A stretch of DNA of 6,194 nt from Acidobacteriota bacterium (GTDB lineage Bacteria > Acidobacteriota > Terriglobia > Terriglobales > Acidobacteriaceae). The notes under the pieces are model-generated. The model worked only from the letters and a program-made list of their open reading frames with translations. It did not search any database and had not been told where the DNA came from. The DNA is taken from the NCBI GenBank assembly GCA_021782675.1, contig JAJXUS010000133.1, forward strand, positions 1-6,194, written 5' to 3'. Both the position numbers and the translations under genes were made by a program. How positions within the stretch are numbered: position 1 is the stretch's first letter; the number at the start of each line of letters is the position of its first letter. Shown here in pieces: positions 1 to 5,403 of this stretch.

Positions 1-1
1 A

Positions 2-382
2 AGTGCGAAAAAGGTCCCGGAGGCCATCAGCATCTTCATCCTGCCGCCCGACCCGGAGACGCTGGAGCGGCGGCTGCGCAACCGCAGCATGGCGGAAGGT
101 GGTGTGCCCGACGCCGTCGTGCGCAAGCGTCTGGATACGGCGCGGCATGAGATTGCCGTCTGCCGGGAGTATCAGTACGTGCTGGTGAACGCGGATCTGG
201 ATCGGGCGGTGGAGGAGCTGACGGCGATCGTGTATGCCGAGCGCGCGGCTCATGGCGATGCGCCGCAGCAGTTGACACCGGAGGCGCTGGCCCGCTATCA
301 GGCCATGGCCAAAGCCTGCCGCATTGAAAACTCGCAGGCACGGCTGGAAACAGTACTGGCGTCCTTCGCAGTACCGTTGTAA
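2..382 (+). CDS. gmk: Guanylate kinase, C-terminal part (5' end outside window)
   Basis: Guanylate kinase phosphorylates GMP or dGMP with ATP to GDP or dGDP in the cytoplasm, a step in purine nucleotide recycling and supply. The frame opens at base 2 and runs 126 codons to TAA at 380-382. The visible part begins in the core strand before the lid: VPEAISIFILPP is the typical 'P.A..IFILPPS' segment. It is followed by the Arg-rich lid start LERRLRNRS, the helix VVRKRLDTARHEI, and the family signature EYQYVLVNADLDRAVEEL (compare YDYLIVNDDFD in E. coli). The P-loop and GMP-binding half lie off the left edge. About 49 residues follow the last core strand, versus about 23 in E. coli, so the C-terminus carries a helical extension of some 25 residues with no motif I recognise. 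The neighbours rpoZ and coaBC are the usual partners of gmk. The identification is secure; the full length cannot be judged. Confidence 0.94.
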   Translation, partial: SAKKVPEAISIFILPPDPETLERRLRNRSMAEGGVPDAVVRKRLDTARHEIAVCREYQYVLVNADLDRAVEELTAIVYAERAAHGDAPQQLTPEALARYQAMAKACRIENSQARLETVLASFAVPL

Positions 383-425
383 GCTTAGGAGCACTTCGTC
401 ACAGATCTTTTGAAACACCAGCCCC

Positions 426-432
426 AGGGAGA
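426..432 (+). promoter_or_regulatory. Ribosome binding site of rpoZ
   Basis: AGGGAGA lies six bases before the ATG at 439. It is a good Shine-Dalgarno match at normal spacing and fixes the rpoZ start. It is the clearest ribosome binding site in the window. The other internal genes have weak or no such sequence. Confidence 0.7.
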
Positions 433-438
433 AAGACC

Positions 439-672
439 ATGGAAGACCGCGCCGTTACTGAAAGCAAATATCGCGCCGTACATGTTGCCGCGCGCCGCGC
501 CCGGCAGTTGCAGTCCGGCTCCAGCCCCGCCGTGCCCACCCGCGCGACCAAGGCGGTTCGCATCGCGCAGGACGAGCTGAAGGCCGGCCTGATCGACTAC
601 ATTGTTCCGGAAAAGCCGTCGCCTGCCGACGAGCAACTGCCGCTCGGCTATACCCCGATTCTGCACACCTAG
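439..672 (+). CDS. rpoZ: DNA-directed RNA polymerase omega subunit
   Basis: Omega is the small subunit that wraps the C-terminal tail of beta-prime and helps RNA polymerase assemble and stay stable. The product is 77 aa, within the usual range of about 70-90. The conserved omega core is visible: RAVHVAARRARQLQSG (residues about 12-27, the 'R..LV..AA.RARQL..G' pattern), then K-x-V-x-x-A-x-x-E-x-x-x-G-x-I (about 38-52, in KAVRIAQDELKAGLI). This corresponds to the 'K....A..E...G.I' part of the family. The last 20 residues are Pro-rich and not conserved. The ATG start is chosen because of the well-placed AGGGAGA upstream. The gene sits 56 bases after gmk and before coaBC, the common bacterial gmk-rpoZ-coaBC order, which supports the call. 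No intrinsic terminator is seen on either side, so it is probably cotranscribed with gmk. Confidence 0.9.
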   Translation: MEDRAVTESKYRAVHVAARRARQLQSGSSPAVPTRATKAVRIAQDELKAGLIDYIVPEKPSPADEQLPLGYTPILHT

Positions 673-703
673 CGAAGGTCGCCTTGGCTGAAATCCGCCA
701 GCG

Positions 704-709
704 TACAAT
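704..709 (+). promoter_or_regulatory. Possible -10 box for a leaderless coaBC transcript
   Basis: TACAAT (one mismatch from TATAAT) ends seven bases before the ATG at 717, so transcription from it would begin at or next to the A of the start codon. There is no Shine-Dalgarno sequence just before that ATG. The only -35-like sequence is TTGGCT at 684-689, with a short 14-base spacer. This is a candidate only; in GC-rich DNA a single hexamer can arise by chance. Confidence 0.25.
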
Positions 710-716
710 CAGACCC

Positions 717-1958
717 ATGAAGGTCATGGTTGGGGTCAGCGGAGGCATCGCAGCCTATAAGGCCGCGGGACTGGTTCGCGCGCTGCAACGCCACGCGGTG
801 GATGTCCACGTGTCGATGACCACCTCGGCGCGCCACTTTATTACCCCTCTCACATTCGCCGCGCTGACCGGACATCGCGTCATCACCGGCCTGTGGGACA
901 GCGACGGCGAAATTCCCAACGCTTCTTCGGCGATTGAACACATCGCGGAGGCGCAGTCCATTGAGGCGCTGGTTATCGCGCCGGCCACTGCCGACATTCT
1001 GGCCAAGCTGGCGCACGGCCTGGCCGATGATTTTCTTACAACGCTCGCGCTTGCAACGCCCGCGCCCGTTCTTGTTGCGCCGGCCATGAACGTGCAGATG
1101 TACCAGCATGCGGCGACCAAAGCCAACCTGGAGACACTGGCGGCTCGCGGCGTGCGCATTGTGGCGCCGGAGAGCGGATACCTGGCCTGCGGCATGGTGG
1201 GCGACGGACGCCTGGCCGATCCTGAAACCATCGCCGCCGCCGTGCTGCGTGCGCTGGAGCGCCGCAACGATCTGACCGGGGAGACGGTGCTGGTCACCGC
1301 CGGTGGAACGCGCGAGGCGCTGGACCCGGTGCGCTACATCGGCAATCGCTCCAGCGGAAAGATGGGCTACGCGCTGGCGGAAGCCGCAGCGGCGCGCGGC
1401 GCGACGGTCATCCTGGTCAGCGCACCGTCACAGCTTGCGTCTCCTCAAAAGTGCGAAATGGTTCCGGTGACCTCGGCAGAGGAGATGCGCCGCGCCGTTC
1501 TCGACCGCCTGCCCGAGGCGACAATCGTCATCAAGGCAGCGGCTGTGTCCGACTTCCGGCCGCGTCAACAGGCAGAGCAGAAGATTAAACGTGACGGCGC
1601 GCTCACACTGGAGCTGGAGCCAACGGCCGACATCTTGGCAGAAGCCTCCCGCCTGCGCCGCCCGGGGACATTGGTCGTCGGCTTCGCCGCTGAGACGGAG
1701 CGTGGTCTGGAACATGCGCGCGCCAAGCTGCAGCGAAAAAATGTCGATGCCATCGTTCTGAATAATGTGCTGCGCCCAGGAAGCGGATTTGACGCCGACA
1801 GCAACGCGGTCACTTTCATCACGGCGACATCCGCGCGGGAGTACCCGGAGATGAGCAAGCGCGCGCTGGCGGATCTTCTGCTGGATGAGACGCTCTCGCT
1901 GCGCAAGCCCGCCCGCGTGATGGCAGAGGTTGCAACGCCCGCCACGCCCAGCCGCTAA
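717..1958 (+). CDS. coaBC: Bifunctional phosphopantothenoylcysteine decarboxylase / phosphopantothenate-cysteine ligase
   Basis: CoaBC (Dfp) performs two consecutive steps of coenzyme A synthesis. CoaB joins cysteine to 4'-phosphopantothenate using CTP, and the FMN-dependent CoaC domain decarboxylates the product to 4'-phosphopantetheine. The product is 413 aa (E. coli 406). The N-terminal CoaC flavoprotein domain (about 1-180) has GVSGGIAAYK at 6-15, His75, PATAD...LAHGLADD, the PAMNVQMY motif with Asn125, and Cys158 in the substrate-clamp loop. The CoaB domain (about 190-400) has TREALDPVRYIGNRSSGKMG with Asn210, KAAAVSDFRP, and KIKR starting at Lys289. With ATG 717 all these residues carry the same numbers as in E. 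coli Dfp, which favours this start. An in-frame TTG at 684, with AAGG five bases upstream, would add 11 residues and cannot be excluded. The stop is three bases before the next gene, indicating an operon. All key residues are intact. Confidence 0.96.
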   Translation: MKVMVGVSGGIAAYKAAGLVRALQRHAVDVHVSMTTSARHFITPLTFAALTGHRVITGLWDSDGEIPNASSAIEHIAEAQSIEALVIAPATADILAKLAHGLADDFLTTLALATPAPVLVAPAMNVQMYQHAATKANLETLAARGVRIVAPESGYLACGMVGDGRLADPETIAAAVLRALERRNDLTGETVLVTAGGTREALDPVRYIGNRSSGKMGYALAEAAAARGATVILVSAPSQLASPQKCEMVPVTSAEEMRRAVLDRLPEATIVIKAAAVSDFRPRQQAEQKIKRDGALTLELEPTADILAEASRLRRPGTLVVGFAAETERGLEHARAKLQRKNVDAIVLNNVLRPGSGFDADSNAVTFITATSAREYPEMSKRALADLLLDETLSLRKPARVMAEVATPATPSR

Positions 1959-1961
1959 GCC

Positions 1962-2828
1962 ATGACCGACGCCTCACCAACGAATGAGCAACTGGCGGCT
2001 CTGCTCGCGTACTGCCGCGAAATGAACCTCACGGAATTCTTCCGCAGCGATGCCGTGCCAGGCGCTGTGCCGCTGCAAGCAGTCGAGGCGCCAGCAACGC
2101 AAGCTCCTGTACCGACGGCGCGCAGCGAGCGCCCCATGGCTGCCGCAACACCCCTGGCCGCACCCCAAATATCCATGCCACCCAATGCCGATCATCTTGC
2201 CAGCCTGAATCGTGCGGCGCCTACGGCCGCGCCCCTGCCGCCTGCGGAGCGCGCCGCTGCGCTCGAAGCCATTCGCCAGGAGATCGGCGACTGTACGCGC
2301 TGTCCGCTCGCCTTTGAAGGCCGCAACCACATCGTGTTCGGCAATGGAGATCCGAATGCCGAGCTGCTCTTCGTCGGTGAAGGGCCGGGCGCCGATGAAG
2401 ATCAGCAGGGCGAACCGTTCGTCGGCCGCGCCGGACAACTGCTGAACAACATGATCGCAGCCATGGGGCTGGCGCGCGAGCAGGTCTACGTCGCCAACAT
2501 TGTGAAGTGCCGCCCCCCAAAGAACCGCGTGCCCGAGCCCGTGGAAGCGCTGACGTGTTCTCCATTTCTCTTCCGGCAGATCGGTGTCGTGCGTCCCAAA
2601 CTGATCGTGGCATTGGGGGCGACGGCCGCCACGTACATGCTGGGCACGCGCTCCGCGCTGTCGCTGCTGCGCGGAAAGATGCATGAGTGTCTGGGCGCGC
2701 AGCTTATCGTCACATACCACCCCGCGTACCTGCTGCGGGATCCGCGGCAAAAAGCTGAGACCTGGAAAGATCTTCAGCTTGCTATGCGGTATCTGAACCT
2801 GACGCCGCCCAAACGGCCCGGCGCGTAA
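1962..2828 (+). CDS. Family 4 uracil-DNA glycosylase with 4Fe-4S cluster
   Basis: This enzyme removes uracil from DNA, starting base-excision repair of deaminated cytosine. The product is 288 aa, with a catalytic core from about residue 98. The core shows the four cluster cysteines C111, C114, C183 and C199 with family 4 spacing. The last two lie in KCRPPKNRVPEPVEALTC. Motif A is GEGPGADED at 139-147, matching GEGPGEEED of the Thermus enzyme and keeping the two glutamates equivalent to its E41 and E47 (here E140 and E146). It is followed by GEPFVGRAGQLL. Motif B is HPAYLLRDP starting at H253. Residues 1-30 form a probable helix, and about 33-95 is an Ala/Pro-rich linker; family 4 enzymes of some proteobacteria have a comparable N-terminal helix plus linker. 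The gene starts three bases after the coaBC stop and has no clear ribosome binding site, so translation is probably coupled. Some databases label such genes as phage-type DNA polymerase-related. I assign no gene symbol because naming differs between lineages. Confidence 0.93.
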   Translation: MTDASPTNEQLAALLAYCREMNLTEFFRSDAVPGAVPLQAVEAPATQAPVPTARSERPMAAATPLAAPQISMPPNADHLASLNRAAPTAAPLPPAERAAALEAIRQEIGDCTRCPLAFEGRNHIVFGNGDPNAELLFVGEGPGADEDQQGEPFVGRAGQLLNNMIAAMGLAREQVYVANIVKCRPPKNRVPEPVEALTCSPFLFRQIGVVRPKLIVALGATAATYMLGTRSALSLLRGKMHECLGAQLIVTYHPAYLLRDPRQKAETWKDLQLAMRYLNLTPPKRPGA

Positions 2829-2833
2829 CGGCA

Positions 2834-5392
2834 ATGCAGCACTCGACAGAAGACCCAGGTGGCGCGGTAGCGCCGCGCGACACCGGCGCATCGCGGCCCG
2901 CCGCTTCCGACGACCCCGGCCGCCCTGCAGCGACGCTCTACTGCGAAGTCGCGCTTCCTGTCCCCGTCGACCGCACATTTACTTACGCGGTCGGCACACA
3001 GCAACCGGTCGCCGGCAGCCGCGTGCTGGTGCCGTTCCGACAGGAGCGCATGCAGGGGGTCGTAGTCGCCCTGCATGACACGCCGCCGGAGACCGCAGTG
3101 CGCCCGATCCTGCAGACCCTCGACCGCGAGCCGGCTCTGTCCGCGGAGCTGCTGCGTCTTGGCGAGTGGATCGCAAACTACTACGTCGCGCCGCTGGGAG
3201 AAGTGCTGCGCACCATGTTGCCGCTCGGCGCGGAGGTCCGCCGCAAAACCGTTTATCGGCTATCCGCAAAGGGCCACGCGGAGCTGCAGCAGATGAGCGC
3301 CGCGCTGCGCGAACTGGAGCCGGAGGAAGTGGGCAAACGCCGGGAGATTCTGGAATTCCTGGCCGGGAGCGGAGCCGTGCCGGCCACTTCCCTGCGCCGC
3401 CGATTTTCTCTGGGCACTTCGAACCTGCAACGCATGACGCGGCAAGGAACGCTGGAGCGCGAAGAGGAATCCTCCGTTCGCGACGCGCGTCCTATGCTGC
3501 GGTTTGCAACGCTGGTGCCGGACGCGCGGCTGCCGCGGCTGAATGCCAACCAGGAACGATTGCTGGCGGAACTTGCGAGCCGGGGCCGCGTTGAGGTGCG
3601 CGACCTGCGCGCGTTGCCTGTGCCCGCCGGCACGCTGGCGACCCTTGTCCGGCGCAATCTGGTGCGGATTGAAGAGCAGCCGGCAAGCCTTGCGGCGCCG
3701 GATGCCTCCGCCGTGAGCCACGGCGCAGCGATCGACGAAGAGCGGCTGAACCCGACGCAATTCGACGCGCTGCTGCAGATCGCCGCCAGTGTCGAGGCTC
3801 GAAAATTTCAGGCTTTTCTGCTGCACGGCGTCACCGGCTCCGGCAAAACAGCGGTCTACATTGCAGCCATGCGCCGCGTATTGCGGGCGGGGCGATCGAG
3901 CCTTCTCCTAGTTCCGGAGATCGGACTGACACCGGCGATGATCGGCCAGCTTGCGGCGGCCTTTGGCGATACCGTTGCGGTGCTGCACTCCTCGTTAAGC
4001 CCGGGCGAACGGTCGGCGCAGTGGCGGCGCATTCGCGAGGGTGAGGCGCGCGTTGTCATCGGCACCCGCTCGGCGATCTTTGCACCCATCCCTGACCTGG
4101 CGCTTGTGCTGGTCGATGAGGAGCATGATTCCTCCTACAAGCAGGCAGAGATGCCGCGATATCACGCGCGCGATATCGCAGTGAAGCGCACCCGCGATGC
4201 GCAGGCGACCGTGGTGCTCGGTTCGGCCACGCCATCGCTGGAGTCCTGGGCTAACGCCCAGCGCGGAAAATACACCCTGCTCAGCATGACGGATCGCGTG
4301 GCGCGGCGTCCGTTGCCGGAGGTTTCGCTGATCGACATGCGGCATGAGTTTCTTGAGACCGGCGCCGACTCGCTCATCTCGCGGCAGCTTGCGGCCGAGA
4401 TCCAGGCGACGCTCGACCGTGGCGAGCAGGCCATGCTGCTCCTCAACCGCCGCGGCTACTCTTTTGTCGCCATGTGCCGGGCATGCGGAGAAAAGCTGCA
4501 ATGCGAAAACTGCTCCATTGCGCTGACGCACCATAAAACCTCCGAAGCGACAGGCACGGGCGAGGCCGCCGGCAATCTGCTGCAATGTCACTACTGCGGC
4601 TTTCGGCGGGCGGTACCGCGGCGCTGCCCGCAGTGCGACAGCGAGCATATGTATTTTTTTGGTGTCGGCTCGCAGCAGGGCGAAGAGCGCCTGCAGCAGA
4701 TGTTTCCGGAGGCGCGCATCGGCCGCATGGACCGCGATACCATGCGCAGTCACCGTGACTTTGAACGGATGCTGCAGCGGCTGCACTCCGGGGATGTCAA
4801 CCTGCTGGTCGGCACGCAGATGATCGCCAAGGGCCACGACATTCACGGTGTGACGCTGGTCGGCGTCATCGGCGTGGACCATACGCTGGGTCTTCCCGAC
4901 TTCCGGTCTGCCGAACGCGCTTTCCAACTCTTAACGCAGGCTGCGGGCCGCGCCGGGCGTGGGAAGCTGCCGGGGCGCGTGCTGGTGCAGACTCACTACC
5001 CGGAGCACTACGCCATGCGCCACGCCGCAACGCATGACTACCTGGCCTTTGCGCAGGAGGAGCTGCGCTACCGGCGTCTGCTGCATTACCCGCCCGCCGC
5101 CCTGCTGGTAAATGTGTTGCTGGAGCACACCAGCGAAGCCAACGTGACGGCGTGGGCCAGCCAACTGGGCAAGTGGTTCGCGCGAACGCATCCTGCCGGA
5201 GTCCGGGTGCTGGGACCCGCGCCGGCTCCGTTGCCTCGCATCAAACGCGTCTTTCGGCACCACTTGCTGTTGAAATCCGCCAACCGGCAGCAGCTTGCGA
5301 GCGCCGTACGGGCGATGCTTGAATTTGCAGACAGCACCGGCATTCCCCGCCGTCACGTGACCGTGGATATGGACCCGGTTCAGCTGATGTAG
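2834..5392 (+). CDS. priA: Primosomal protein N' (replication restart helicase PriA)
   Basis: PriA recognises stalled or collapsed forks, unwinds the lagging arm 3'-5' with ATP and reloads the replicative helicase. The product is 852 aa (E. coli 732). Order of domains: a Pro/Asp/Ala-rich N-terminal tail (1-34); the 3'-DNA-end binding domain (about 35-130, starting LYCEVALPVPVDRTFTY); a winged-helix region (about 140-290); a Q-like motif LNPTQ at 305; Walker A GVTGSGKT at 332-339; DEEH at 428-431 followed by the PriA signature YKQAEMPRYHARD; and GSATPSLE. Four CxxC pairs bind two zinc ions (548/551, 557/560, 585/588, 598/601). They are followed by GTQMIAKGHD at 660-669, QAAGRAGRG at 702-710 and the C-terminal domain. 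The 2nd and 3rd pairs are separated by 24 residues instead of 14 in E. coli. No ATG, GTG or TTG lies in frame in the first 40 codons after 2834, so this start is forced. It follows the glycosylase stop by five bases. Confidence 0.97.
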   Translation: MQHSTEDPGGAVAPRDTGASRPAASDDPGRPAATLYCEVALPVPVDRTFTYAVGTQQPVAGSRVLVPFRQERMQGVVVALHDTPPETAVRPILQTLDREPALSAELLRLGEWIANYYVAPLGEVLRTMLPLGAEVRRKTVYRLSAKGHAELQQMSAALRELEPEEVGKRREILEFLAGSGAVPATSLRRRFSLGTSNLQRMTRQGTLEREEESSVRDARPMLRFATLVPDARLPRLNANQERLLAELASRGRVEVRDLRALPVPAGTLATLVRRNLVRIEEQPASLAAPDASAVSHGAAIDEERLNPTQFDALLQIAASVEARKFQAFLLHGVTGSGKTAVYIAAMRRVLRAGRSSLLLVPEIGLTPAMIGQLAAAFGDTVAVLHSSLSPGERSAQWRRIREGEARVVIGTRSAIFAPIPDLALVLVDEEHDSSYKQAEMPRYHARDIAVKRTRDAQATVVLGSATPSLESWANAQRGKYTLLSMTDRVARRPLPEVSLIDMRHEFLETGADSLISRQLAAEIQATLDRGEQAMLLLNRRGYSFVAMCRACGEKLQCENCSIALTHHKTSEATGTGEAAGNLLQCHYCGFRRAVPRRCPQCDSEHMYFFGVGSQQGEERLQQMFPEARIGRMDRDTMRSHRDFERMLQRLHSGDVNLLVGTQMIAKGHDIHGVTLVGVIGVDHTLGLPDFRSAERAFQLLTQAAGRAGRGKLPGRVLVQTHYPEHYAMRHAATHDYLAFAQEELRYRRLLHYPPAALLVNVLLEHTSEANVTAWASQLGKWFARTHPAGVRVLGPAPAPLPRIKRVFRHHLLLKSANRQQLASAVRAMLEFADSTGIPRRHVTVDMDPVQLM

Positions 5393-5403
5393 AGACGGCG
5401 GAG

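Noticed and set aside
36..341. Antisense frame opposite gmk, and another opposite rpoZ (385-708)
   Set aside because: The + strand frames carry clear family motifs and explain the open antisense frames.
383..438. Promoter or terminator in the gmk-rpoZ gap
   Set aside because: No hairpin longer than three or four pairs followed by T residues, and no convincing -35/-10 pair. Only the rpoZ ribosome binding site is supported.
990..1010. PATAD in CoaC looked like a defective PASANT motif
   Set aside because: E. coli Dfp has PATAD at the same place. The essential Asn is in PAMN, which is present.
2376..2402. Possible loss of a catalytic Glu in the glycosylase (GEGPGADED instead of GEGPGEEED)
   Set aside because: Aligning by position keeps the residues equivalent to Thermus E41 and E47 (E140 and E146). 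Only the neighbouring, non-essential positions differ.
1974..2978. Long open frame on the - strand (334 codons) opposite the glycosylase gene
   Set aside because: It lies wholly antisense to an intact, motif-complete gene, has Arg/Gly/Ala-rich low-complexity content and no recognisable motif. Such frames are common opposite GC-rich genes.
4622..4660. Terminator-like arrangement in priA: CGCTG...CAGCG stem followed by T7
   Set aside because: The stem has only five pairs with a 12-base loop and is separated from the T run by about ten bases, so it does not fit an intrinsic terminator. It also lies inside an essential coding region.
3995..4927. Long open frame on the - strand (310 codons) opposite priA, and smaller ones at 3260-3826 and 3253-3657
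   Set aside because: All are shadows of the helicase gene produced by GC bias at codon positions. The product sequences show no family motif.
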